The translations under genes were made by a program, and so were the position numbers. A DNA stretch of 63,869 bases from positions 1-63,869 of the forward strand of contig NZ_CALMHT010000110.1 in the NCBI RefSeq assembly GCF_937863835.1, written 5' to 3'. This stretch comes from an uncultured Prevotella sp. Lineage in GTDB: Bacteria; Bacteroidota; Bacteroidia; Bacteroidales; Bacteroidaceae. Under the pieces are notes generated by a model, which had not been told where the DNA came from, ran no database searches, and was given only the letters and a program-made list of their open reading frames with translations. Shown in pieces: positions 44,829 through 53,600 of this stretch (positions within the stretch are counted from its first letter, which is position 1; the number at the start of each line of letters is the position of its first letter).

Positions 44829-44901
44829 GTATTTTTATCCTGCAAACCACTTAAAACGCTAAAATATTTATGAGAAATAAATATTATTTCAAATTAATAA
44901 T

Positions 44902-44909
44902 TATCTTTG
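44902..44909 (+). promoter_or_regulatory. Promoter -7 box of kup
   Basis: TATCTTTG lies 32 nt before the kup ATG at 44942. Its position downstream of an in-frame ATG at 44870 argues that the upstream ATG is not used. Confidence 0.6.
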
Positions 44910-44941
44910 CACCGTTTTATTCAGAAAATAAATTAAAGGTT

Positions 44942-46918
44942 ATGGCGACAAAGCTCAATAACTGTTCCCAAGCCAGTAAATTCAGTGCTCTCGGAATATT
45001 AGTGACATTAGGAATCGTATTCGGTGATATTGGTACATCACCTCTTTATGTAATGAAAACGATTATACATGCCAGTGAAGTGTATGATACCAATTACATT
45101 ATAGGTGCTGTATCATGTATAATATGGACACTTACTCTGCAGACTACCATAAAATATGTATTGATAGCCCTGCGTGCAGACAACAAAGGAGAAGGTGGTA
45201 TATTGGCATTGTATGCCCTCGTTCGCAAGCATAAACGCAAATGGTTGTACATTGCAGCTATTATCGGAGCGAGTACTCTGGTTGCAGATGGTATCATAAC
45301 GCCTTCCATCACAGTGGTATCTGCCATTGAAGGACTAAAAGCTGTAGACGAAGCTACGCCCGTGGTGCCGATTGCGATTACGATCATATCGGCTTTATTT
45401 TTCATTCAGCAGTTTGGCACCAATGCTATCGGAAAATCGTTTGGACCTATTATGTTTCTATGGTTCCTCATGCTGGGTATCATGGGCAGTATGCATATTG
45501 CACAGTTTACACCTATACTCAAAGCTTTCAATCCATATTATGCGGTACGACTACTGGCCGAGAATCCTAACTGGTTCCTTATTTTAGGAGCCGTGTTCCT
45601 CTGTACTACAGGTGCCGAGGCGCTGTATTCAGATCTGGGGCATTGCGGTAAGAAGAATATCACCATCAGTTGGATTTATGTCAAAGCCATGCTTATACTC
45701 AACTATCTCGGTCAGGGTGCGTGGATCATATCTCATCTGGGACATATCGGGGACGACGTAAACCCGTTCTATGCCATTATGCCAAGGGGATTCCTGATCT
45801 TCGGCATCATTATAGCCACCATGGCTGCCGTCATAGCCAGTCAGGCTCTGATCAGTGGTTCTTTCACCATATTCAGCGAGGCAGTGAACCTGGGATTCTG
45901 GCCTAGGCTCAGGATTAAATATCCTACAAATGTCAAGGGACAACTCTTTATTCCATCTGTCAACACATTCTTGTTTATATTTTGTATCATCACGATATTG
46001 ATATTCGAAACATCAAGTCGTATGGAGGCTGCCTACGGATTATCCATCACCATCACGATGCTGATGACAACCATCCTACTTGCTTTCTATCTGCGTATGT
46101 GCAATCTGAGCCGGTTTGTCGTGATACCGTTCTTTGCCGTTTTTGCAACAATAGAGGGATTCTTCCTGACTGCCAATATGTTCAAATTCATACATGGTGG
46201 TTGGTTTACCATCCTACTTGCCGGCGGTTTCTGTACGGTGATGTATGTCTGGTACAATGCGCTGGATATTCGGCGCAAATACCTCGTATTCGATAAGATT
46301 GCGAAGTATTTCGACACCATATCGGATATCAAAGAAGACACCACAATTCCCAAATATGCAACCAACCTTGTCTATGTAAGTAGAGCTGAAACAGCCGAAT
46401 ATATTGAAGGAAAAGTGATTTATTCGATTATCCACAAACAACCGAAACGTGCCGACCATTACTGGTTGTTCCATTTCGAATACCTTGATGAACCAAATAC
46501 ACTGGATTATACTTTTACGCCTCTCATCAAAGATACGTTGTATAGAATCAATGTGCGCATCGGATTCCGTGTACAACCATATATGACGCTCTATCTTCGT
46601 CAGATTATTGAAGATCTCGTCAAGGATGGAAAGGTGGACCTGACCAGCGGCTACCCGTCACTACGTAAGAAAAACATAGCAGGCGACTTCCGTTTCATTG
46701 TCATCAACCGTATCTATTATCCGGCCAGTTCAGACCGAAGCGGGGATAATGTGATTATGAATCTATACAGCATCTTCAAACATTTGGGTATCAGTGAAGA
46801 GAAGGCATTGGGACTGGACACCAGCAATACAGTAGTGGAGAAGGTGCCTCTGATTATCAAGAGCAACAACAATGCACGAAGAGTGGAAAAGCATGTAGAA
46901 GAGGATACGGTCAGATAA
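44942..46918 (+). CDS. kup: Potassium transporter Kup
   Basis: Kup is an inner-membrane K+/H+ symporter of the KUP/HAK/KT family. The protein is 658 residues from ATG 44942 (MATKLNNCSQASKF), with about 12 helices in the first 440 residues and a cytosolic C-terminal domain. GIVFGDIGTSPLYVMKT near residue 25 and ADNKGEGGILALYALV near residue 78 are family signatures. The last 8 nt overlap the convergent AraC gene. Confidence 0.96.
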   Translation: MATKLNNCSQASKFSALGILVTLGIVFGDIGTSPLYVMKTIIHASEVYDTNYIIGAVSCIIWTLTLQTTIKYVLIALRADNKGEGGILALYALVRKHKRKWLYIAAIIGASTLVADGIITPSITVVSAIEGLKAVDEATPVVPIAITIISALFFIQQFGTNAIGKSFGPIMFLWFLMLGIMGSMHIAQFTPILKAFNPYYAVRLLAENPNWFLILGAVFLCTTGAEALYSDLGHCGKKNITISWIYVKAMLILNYLGQGAWIISHLGHIGDDVNPFYAIMPRGFLIFGIIIATMAAVIASQALISGSFTIFSEAVNLGFWPRLRIKYPTNVKGQLFIPSVNTFLFIFCIITILIFETSSRMEAAYGLSITITMLMTTILLAFYLRMCNLSRFVVIPFFAVFATIEGFFLTANMFKFIHGGWFTILLAGGFCTVMYVWYNALDIRRKYLVFDKIAKYFDTISDIKEDTTIPKYATNLVYVSRAETAEYIEGKVIYSIIHKQPKRADHYWLFHFEYLDEPNTLDYTFTPLIKDTLYRINVRIGFRVQPYMTLYLRQIIEDLVKDGKVDLTSGYPSLRKKNIAGDFRFIVINRIYYPASSDRSGDNVIMNLYSIFKHLGISEEKALGLDTSNTVVEKVPLIIKSNNNARRVEKHVEEDTVR

Positions 46919-48005
46919 CATTCTGTCTTCTCCATTCTGTAGGAGTCATGCCAATAAACTTCTTAAACTGGCGATTAAAGTGCGAATCATTGGCAAATCC
47001 AACTTCTTCGGCGGCTTTCGCAGCTATCACGGAAGGGTCTCCCAACATCAATCTCATAGCTTCTTCTATTTTGAGATGACAGATCCATTCTCTGAATGTA
47101 CACTTGTATTCCGTATTGATGAATGAAGAGAGATATTGTCTGTTAGATCCCAGTTCTTCTACCATCTGACTGATTGTTATTCCCTGTTTCAGATAATTTT
47201 TCTCACGGACCCAACTTTCCACTTTATTCCGGATGATTTCTTCACTCTCCTTGGGATAGGCCATTTCGTTGTGAATCTCATCACTTGTCTTTTCACTTAC
47301 TTCAAGGGCTACCTCGACCTTATCGACATGCACCATATAATTGGCAAAGGATATATAAATGTATATGAAAACAAAAATGCCTGTAGTCATATAGATTGAT
47401 ATCAGTGCCTTCGACGCAAATGCCAGGACAGCACATGCCAGACCATAAGTGATAATGGCAAATGTACTCCGATACAACCATTTTACGAACAATCCTATAT
47501 TGTCTGAATAATAATTTTCCACCTCTTTCTTTGCCTTTTGATATGTCTTGAAAAACAGGTATGAGATATGACTGGCTTCTATAGCGAATATCACAGCCAC
47601 AGTCACTTGCATATAGGTCTGTAACTTGATGTTATTTACCATCACAGCACACCATACGGTGATGATACAGACAGCACACCGCAAGAACTGACCATAGAGT
47701 CTCTTCCTGTTGATATAATGACGGTCTATCAGTGAAATAAAGCTCATGCCATATAAGATTGCCGCCAGGTAAAAACAGGTTAAGACCAATGCCGTGGCTA
47801 TACATGGCGCCCAACTCCTGAAGTCGAACAACCATTGCAGGAATATCTCTATGGCAAAAGCAAACATCGCTAGACCTAACAGTCGGCTTGAACGATTATA
47901 CAATGCCAGATTATTTCCTTCAATCTTTAGAAAAAGTAGACGGGTACCGAAAAAACTTAATAGTACCCATGCTGCAAAAAGAGAATCTCTGTATAACGAA
48001 TCCAT
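46911..48005 (-). CDS. Membrane-anchored AraC-family transcriptional regulator
   Basis: A 364-residue protein with six or seven hydrophobic helices in the first 230 residues and a cytosolic AraC-type double helix-turn-helix at about 270-364. ITISQMVEELGSNRQYLSSFINTEYKCTF forms the first HTH, read here in parts, and AAEEVGFANDSHFNRQFKKFIGMTPTEWR the second. The second contains the family signature. Membrane-embedded AraC proteins of this layout are common in Prevotella and Bacteroides, and their ligands are mostly unknown. It diverges from the TPR-AraC gene at 48190, with a perfect palindrome between them. Confidence 0.88.
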   Translation of the reverse strand: MDSLYRDSLFAAWVLLSFFGTRLLFLKIEGNNLALYNRSSRLLGLAMFAFAIEIFLQWLFDFRSWAPCIATALVLTCFYLAAILYGMSFISLIDRHYINRKRLYGQFLRCAVCIITVWCAVMVNNIKLQTYMQVTVAVIFAIEASHISYLFFKTYQKAKKEVENYYSDNIGLFVKWLYRSTFAIITYGLACAVLAFASKALISIYMTTGIFVFIYIYISFANYMVHVDKVEVALEVSEKTSDEIHNEMAYPKESEEIIRNKVESWVREKNYLKQGITISQMVEELGSNRQYLSSFINTEYKCTFREWICHLKIEEAMRLMLGDPSVIAAKAAEEVGFANDSHFNRQFKKFIGMTPTEWRRQNVI

Positions 48006-48025
48006 ATATAATGGTATTTTGAGGA

Positions 48026-48033
48026 CAAAATTA
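48026..48033 (-). promoter_or_regulatory. Promoter -7 box of the membrane AraC gene
   Basis: The minus strand reads TAATTTTG, 20 nt upstream of the ATG at 48005. The palindrome at 48119-48145 lies about 86 bp further upstream. Confidence 0.55.
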
Positions 48034-48118
48034 AATCAAAAAATTGATTAAACTAAATTGTTGGATGAATCAGTTGTTATTTTTTCTTAAATTGTAAACA
48101 AAGCGAACAAAAATAGTA

Positions 48119-48145
48119 GTCTAAACGTCAATTTTACGTTTAGAC
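48119..48145. promoter_or_regulatory. Perfect palindromic operator candidate
   Basis: GTCTAAACGT and ACGTTTAGAC are perfect inverted 10-mers with a 7-nt A/T-rich spacer. The site lies between the divergent AraC-type genes, 44 bp upstream of the first ATG of the TPR-AraC gene. A degenerate copy (7 of 10 in the right arm) is at 50388-50414 on the far side of that gene. Confidence 0.65.
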
Positions 48146-48189
48146 AACTCGTATATGAATATTTTTTTGTTATTTTACACAAATTTTGT

Positions 48190-50001
48190 ATGAAAGCAAT
48201 CTTTGAATTAAAAAGAATGATGAAAACGATGAAATATTTAATATATATATTTAGAGTGTGTATACTATTTCTTATATGTAATAGTATACAAGTTACCGCC
48301 GCAACGACAGACAACAAGTATGATATTTCTATATATCGCCAGTGCGATTCCATACGCCGACTACTGCCTAAACTTAAAGGTGAAGCGAAATTGCAGGCAC
48401 TAGAAAAAATTGCCGACATAGCTTTTTCCCAAAATAAGATGGAATACGAATTGAATGCCATTGATGACTTTATGGCGGAAGCCGACAAACAGAAGAAGAT
48501 GGATTCACAGCTATATGCCCGACAGATGAAATTGATATGCTTCTACAACTATGACAAAGAAGTGCAACTGACGAAACAGTTGGAAGAAAATAAATCTTTC
48601 TACGCAGCCAATAACGAATGGCCTCATTACTATGGAGATTGGGTTACGAAAGCAGATCTGTATATTTCCCAAAACAAATGCTACACGGCGATGCGTGAAA
48701 CAAGGGCCATCTACGAAGATGCCTGCCGCCATAACAACAGACTGGGTAAAGCCCTCGCTCTATGTGGAATAGCCAGAGCTTACATCGGTATTCATAATTA
48801 CAAAATGGCCCGTCAGACTTACGCAAAGGCGATTCCTCAACTTCCTTTCAACAATAGTACACTCTATCACTCATACAAATTCTACACCAGTCTTCTCTAC
48901 GATAACAAGGAATATAAAAAGGAACTGGCGGTAGCAACCCAATGGGAACGACAACTGGAAAAATTAAAAGTGGAATATAAAAAGAACGGTAACTCAACTG
49001 CCGGGTTACCAAACGATTTTGCCTACTGCAATATGGCCAAAGCCGAGGCGGAAATAGGACTAGGGAATCTCAAAGAAGCCGATAAACTGCTCAAAGAATG
49101 CTCGAGCGTGATGAACAAGGACAAAAGTATCGTAGGGTCAAGGCTGAACGATACTTATACCTATTTCTATCGTAAAAGCAAGGATTACAAAAAAGCGCTG
49201 GAATACAACGAAAAAGGCATAACAGACTGCAAGGAAGCCGGCGACTCCCTAGGACTAATCGAGAGTTATCAGGAGAAGGCTGAAATTATGATGCTAATGC
49301 ATAACTATAAGGATGCCGCAACCCTGTACAATAGCATCTTTGATGCGAAAGACTCTCTTGATGAAAGTTCGGCCTCCACTCAACTGAATGAGTTGAGCAC
49401 TCTCTACGGTGTGGACCAGATGAAATTGGAGCGACGCAATATTAAAAATATTCTAATTGCCTCCATTGTAGTCATGTGTGTCATGATCATACTCATCGTT
49501 CTGGTGGTATACCACAACCGTCAATTACATGAAAAGAACGCAGCCCTTTTCGACCGTATATCAGAAGCTGAGACTGCCCGCGAAAAAATAGAGGAACAGC
49601 AAGAGGAAATCGAGGAGCGAAAGGAAAAGAAACTCAATGCCGACGAATTGCTTTATCATAGGATGTGTGAAATAATCAAGGAGAAGAAACTGTTCACCGA
49701 TGACAAGATGAGCCGGGAAACGATCGCCGCCGAATTGGGATCGAACCACACGTATGTGGAAAGGGCCATAAGAAAATGCGGTGACGGTCATACGTTGACC
49801 GAAATTCTAAACAATTACCGTGTGCGCTATGCCGCACAACTTCTTATCCAAAACACGGCTCTGTCTATGGGAGCACTGGGAGAAGAAGTCGGATTCAGTT
49901 CTTATACAACGTTCTTCCGCCTGTTCAGACAGACATATGGCATGTCGCCCTCCGAATTTAAGGATATAGCGAAGAACAAGAGCGTTTCAAACAACACTTA
50001 G
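48190..50001 (+). CDS. TPR-domain transmembrane AraC-family regulator
   Basis: A 603-residue one-component regulator. Its N-terminal signal sequence is around residues 14-37. TPR-like repeats (about 50-400) resemble the sensor part of the fused kinase at 40065. One transmembrane helix (about 418-440, IASIVVMCVMIILIVLVVYH) and a charged coiled coil follow. A C-terminal AraC HTH (about 500-595) reads MSRETIAAELGSNHTYVERAI and LGEEVGFSSYTTFFRLFRQTYGMSPSEF, read here in parts. The periplasmic TPR part would sense and the cytosolic HTH bind DNA. In-frame ATGs at 48217, 48220 and 48229 are plausible alternative starts. It ends 15 nt inside the convergent 89-residue gene and next to AraC-style repeats. 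Confidence 0.88.
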   Translation: MKAIFELKRMMKTMKYLIYIFRVCILFLICNSIQVTAATTDNKYDISIYRQCDSIRRLLPKLKGEAKLQALEKIADIAFSQNKMEYELNAIDDFMAEADKQKKMDSQLYARQMKLICFYNYDKEVQLTKQLEENKSFYAANNEWPHYYGDWVTKADLYISQNKCYTAMRETRAIYEDACRHNNRLGKALALCGIARAYIGIHNYKMARQTYAKAIPQLPFNNSTLYHSYKFYTSLLYDNKEYKKELAVATQWERQLEKLKVEYKKNGNSTAGLPNDFAYCNMAKAEAEIGLGNLKEADKLLKECSSVMNKDKSIVGSRLNDTYTYFYRKSKDYKKALEYNEKGITDCKEAGDSLGLIESYQEKAEIMMLMHNYKDAATLYNSIFDAKDSLDESSASTQLNELSTLYGVDQMKLERRNIKNILIASIVVMCVMIILIVLVVYHNRQLHEKNAALFDRISEAETAREKIEEQQEEIEERKEKKLNADELLYHRMCEIIKEKKLFTDDKMSRETIAAELGSNHTYVERAIRKCGDGHTLTEILNNYRVRYAAQLLIQNTALSMGALGEEVGFSSYTTFFRLFRQTYGMSPSEFKDIAKNKSVSNNT

Positions 50002-50256
50002 TCTACGGATATTACTCAAGGTCTCGGACCTGCACAATCTCACAAAATTAATAACTGATGGCCGCGAAAGGTCATCGAGAAGATGTTTCATGGCCATTGC
50101 TTCCATTGGTTTGGTAAACTCACGGAGACATGCAATGTTGGTACCTTCCTGTATCGCTTCCAGTATACTCTTACGATCGGCAAGCATACGTATTTCTAAA
50201 AGTCGTCCGCTGTGGTCGGCTGTAATCATCAGCCATAATACTTCATTCATTTTCAT
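49987..50256 (-). CDS. Small protein of unknown function (89 aa)
   Basis: I do not recognise this family. The 89-residue protein is soluble, has no signal peptide, and contains a regular helix-rich middle (MEAMAMKHLLDDLSRPSVINFVR). Several features favour a real gene: codon use looks normal, a TAACTTTG promoter box lies 39 nt upstream, and AraC-type repeats sit beyond it. A second ATG at 50250 is also possible. The 3' end overlaps the TPR-AraC gene by 15 nt in opposite orientation, so the two mRNAs would be complementary at their ends. It is the likeliest protein target of the adjacent regulator. Confidence 0.6.
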   Translation of the reverse strand: MKMNEVLWLMITADHSGRLLEIRMLADRKSILEAIQEGTNIACLREFTKPMEAMAMKHLLDDLSRPSVINFVRLCRSETLSNIRRLSVV

Positions 50257-50294
50257 ACAATATTTAATTAGGCAACACTTGATTTTTCAATGAG

Positions 50295-50302
50295 CAAAGT
50301 TA
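50295..50302 (-). promoter_or_regulatory. Promoter -7 box facing the 89-residue gene
   Basis: The minus strand reads TAACTTTG inside the outer dyad arm, 38 nt before the ATG. No TTTG is found at -33, as expected for a promoter that depends on an activator bound at the repeats 22 bp upstream. Confidence 0.6.
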
Positions 50303-50387
50303 AGGCAACTATCAATAAAGAGGATTGCATGTACGCAACTTTTGATTGCAATGACGCAAAAGTTTGTATTATTTGATGTTTTTGATT

Positions 50388-50414
50388 GTCTAAACGTAAA
50401 ATTGTCGTTTGGAT
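50388..50414. promoter_or_regulatory. Degenerate copy of the 48119 palindrome
   Basis: The left arm GTCTAAACGT is identical to the left arm at 48119-48128. After a 7-nt spacer the right arm reads TCGTTTGGAT, matching 7 of 10 positions. It sits near the centre of the 205-bp dyad, equidistant from both promoters. Confidence 0.55.
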
Positions 50415-50489
50415 AACTATTTTTCCCATTTTTTGCGCCATTGCAATCAAAAGTTGCGTGTGTGCAATATCCTTCAGAACAAATATCCT

Positions 50490-50497
50490 TAACTTTG
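50490..50497 (+). promoter_or_regulatory. Promoter -7 box facing the candidate small RNA
   Basis: TAACTTTG, the mirror image of the box at 50295-50302, inside the right outer arm. It lies 21 bp past the last AraC-type half-site. No annotated plus-strand gene follows before the hairpin at 50609. Confidence 0.55.
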
Positions 50498-50501
50498 CAG
50501 C

Positions 50502-50655
50502 AGAAATAAAAATAAAACAAACGTTTTTCAACCAAAACCAAAAACCTTACGGGAGTAGATGTGTTCAGGAGAAAGAAAACTTAATGAGATGTGTATCGGG
50601 GAAACACGAATACCGCCGCGTACTTATTATCAAGTCGCGGCGGTATTGTTCTTTT
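50502..50655 (+). ncRNA. Candidate small RNA downstream of the dyad
   Basis: A transcript from the box at 50490-50497 would start near 50502 and end after the hairpin at 50609-50647, about 150 nt. The first 60 nt are A-rich and unstructured, then GTGT/ACAC can form a small stem before the terminator. An ATG at 50559 opens a frame that reads through the hairpin into the antisense of the next gene. I therefore favour RNA or a very short peptide over a protein. This is inferred from promoter and terminator only. Confidence 0.4.
50609..50647 (+). terminator. Strong hairpin terminator
   Basis: AATACCGCCGCG at 50609-50620 pairs perfectly with CGCGGCGGTATT at 50636-50647. The 15-nt loop can extend the stem with ACTT/AAGT. 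TGTTCTTTTAT follows on the plus strand. On the minus strand no T run follows, so it fits the plus-strand candidate RNA better than the end of the 50663 gene, though it may serve both. Confidence 0.7.
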
Positions 50656-50662
50656 ATAAAAA

Positions 50663-53600
50663 TCAGATATTCTCTATCTTTACATTTCCAGTACGTTTGA
50701 GAACGCCCCATGTCTGTAGTTCACCTTTAATGGCTTTCATATAACTCTTAAAGAGAACATAGTACATGATCCAGCGGTAGAAGAATCGTTGAGGGATAAT
50801 CCATAACAGCACCCATAGTCGCTCTTTCTCAAAGATATAGGCCATAATGGATACACTGGCATCAACGATCAGGAAGGCAATATAATAAAGCAATATTCTG
50901 CCTGCATTACCTGAAAACATTCCCAATATCATCAATATGTCGGCTATAGGCGAGAAAGTAGGGATGATAAACTGGAACACGAGCATATTAGGCAATGCCC
51001 ACAACCCGAGTCCTTTGTATTTTTTATCGAAAATGGCACGGCGGTGTTTCCAGAATGTCTGCATCACGCCGAAACTCCAACGGGTTCGTTGTCTGACAAA
51101 CTGTCCTATCTTCTCGGGTGCTTCGGTTAGGGCGACGGCCTTGTTCTCGTTCTCCACACGATAGCCTGCTTTCAGCACACGGATCGTAAGATCGCAATCC
51201 TCTGCCAAGGTATCGGTCGTAAGTCCACCGGCATCTTCGATAGCCGACTTGCGGAAAGCGCCGATTGCGCCTGGTACAACAGTAATAGCATTAATATTGG
51301 AATATGCCATACGATCAAAGTTCTGACTGGTCGTATATTCTATGGCCTGCCAGCGTGTGAGCATGTTACGTTGATTTCCGACCTTCACATTACCTGCCAC
51401 AGCTCCCACTTTACAGTCTTTATCTGCAAAGAAGTGGCGCATCATAATGGATACGGCATCGGGCAACAGTTTGGTATCGGCATCTATACATACCACATAT
51501 TCAGCATCTGTATGTGCAATGCCATAATTCAGAGCGGAGGCCTTGCCACCGTTGGGTTTGGTAAGAATCTTCATTTTAGGATTACCGTCAAAAGCCTCTT
51601 TCACACATTTGTAAGTGTTATCTTTACTTCCATCGTCTACAAATATGATGTCGAGGGACGGATAATCTTGTTTGAGGAGATTTTCCAGAGACGACACCGC
51701 ATTAACCTCTTCATTATAGGCAGGAACGATAATGGAGACTTTGGGATATTGGGAACCGGAAAAATCTGAAGGCTGTAGTTTCTGTCTGCGTTCCTTATGT
51801 TTCTCTCTGACTGTGAGCGTATACATAAAGACCAGACGGGCCATACCCAATATCAGGAATATGATAAAGAGTGCTGTGATGAAATCACTCGTCTCATAAA
51901 TAATTGTGGCCAAAGTCAGGTTAGCCTGCATGGCATAATACTCCTCGCCTTTTGGCACAGCCGGCATCAGTTGATTACGGGTTTTACCCAAATACTTGTC
52001 GAGTGTGATAAACCGGTATCCCTGTTTCTGCAGATAATCAATGATATGCGGCAACGCCTTGATGGTTTCTTCACGGGTTTCGCCACCGGCATCGTGAAGC
52101 AGGATAATATGTCCGTCGCCCTGTTTAACCTCTTTGATTACTCGATTGAATATCTGATCGGCCGTGACACCTGGCTGCCAGTCGTTAGGGTCTATCGCCT
52201 CACCCACATCGACATAATGCCGGTCGCTTGCCAATACGATAGGTATGATTTCCTCATTACCAGCCGGATCGCTGTCAGCATTATATGGTGCACGGAAGAG
52301 TATCGTTGAGTTGCCTGTAATACTTTCCAACAGAAGACGCGTCAGTTTGAGTTCCATAAATGTACGCTCAGATGAATTCTCAGCTACATTATGGTGAGTA
52401 AATGTATGGTTACCTATCAGATTCCCTGCATCGAAAACATCTTTCACGATCGGCAGGTTCTTTTCCATCTGCAGACCGACCATGAAGAATGCGGCATGAA
52501 CCTTATAATGTTTCAGTACACTGAGCACCTTGGGTGTCCAACGACTGTCGGGACCGTCATCGAAAGTGAGTAACAGTTCTTTAGGGGCAGCCTTGCCATA
52601 CTTTCTCAACTGATATGATGTCGGTATTGCCTTGTAGTATTCGTCGGCTATCAGGATATTATCATTATCCATCTCCAACTTGACACTGCCGGCATGAGGG
52701 GTGGAAAGTACATCAAGCACTTCACCGTCACCCAGATAATTGACATCATGGATACCCGGCAGGTCCTCTAGTCCGCCGATACGGAAAAGGGCAGCCTTGC
52801 TGTGCATCATATCCTTATTATAAAACTGCCATATACGGTCGTCTTCACTGCCTAATCGCCACAAACCGTAACCGGCAAGTCCATATTCGGCACCGAAACG
52901 CATCACATTGAATGTTGTCGCGGCATCAGTAAAATAGACCTGATGAACAACCTGGTCGTCATCCTCGTACGCATAACTCAGATTATAAGTATCTTCATCA
53001 AAAGAGATGTCGGCCTGTGTATCCGATGCGACAGATAAAGCCTCATTGTAAGACAAGGATTCATTGTCATTCCCTTTGGCTGTCCAGTCGTAACCATAAG
53101 CTGCCATACCGAGGACCAACTTTTCACTGGGAACCTTAGCGGCTATGTTATCCACAACAGCCTCTATCCATTTCTGCGAACTGATGTCACCGGCTGCTGT
53201 TGTAGTCGAATGTTCATCATAAGCCATAATAAATAGATAGTCATCGTATTTGGCAAGTTCTTTTACATTATAATCTGCATTAAACGGTTCTATATCCTGC
53301 GTCACATACAACCCATGGGCATGGAAAGCATCAGAGAGGTCTTTGACAAACTGAATAACATATTCATCAGTGGTCTCCTGCAAGTCCTCCAAGTCAAGAT
53401 TGATGCCAACAAACTTATGTACCTGACATTGCGCCAGCAACTCGTAAATAAACGCACGACTCATCACCGGACTATGCATAATCCTACCGATCGACTCACC
53501 ATGAAACACATCTTTGTAGTTATTGGTAAGCATCGGCATAACAGGGATATTGTTACGCTTCATCAGATTATAACCCTTATGGTCTATCTTCACTTCGAGT

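Larger units (their letters stand above)
50294..50498. repeat. 205-bp imperfect dyad with AraC-type half-sites
   Basis: Symmetry centre at about 50396. Outer arms: GCAAAGTTAAGG at 50294-50305 against CCTTAACTTTGC at 50487-50498, perfect 12 bp. Inner arms: 50324-50361 against 50431-50468, 38 bp with about four mismatches. Each inner arm holds two direct copies of ATTGCANNNRCGCAA (left 50324 and 50345, and the mirror copies at 50433 and 50454) with a 21-bp period. The outer arms contain the two outward -7 boxes. A palindrome related to the one at 48119 occupies the centre. Direct repeats at a 21-bp period are the usual layout of AraC-family operators. Confidence 0.75.

Noticed and set aside
48190..50001. 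Calling the TPR-AraC protein a hybrid two-component system.
   Set aside because: There is no HisKA, HATPase or receiver domain, only TPR, one helix, coiled coil and HTH.
50294..50498. The 205-bp dyad as terminal repeats of an insertion sequence or as a phase-variable invertible promoter.
   Set aside because: No transposase or recombinase is nearby. The arms contain outward promoters and operator-like direct repeats, and the enclosed segment is only about 70 bp without its own promoter. Regulatory symmetry explains it better.
50559..50744. A 61-codon plus-strand frame after the dyad promoter as a protein gene.
   Set aside because: It reads straight through the strong terminator hairpin and into antisense of the GT2 gene. 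An RNA or very short peptide is more likely.
51797..52309. A 170-codon plus-strand frame inside the GH18-CE4-GT2 gene.
   Set aside because: Antisense to the CE4 domain and lacking any start context or motif.
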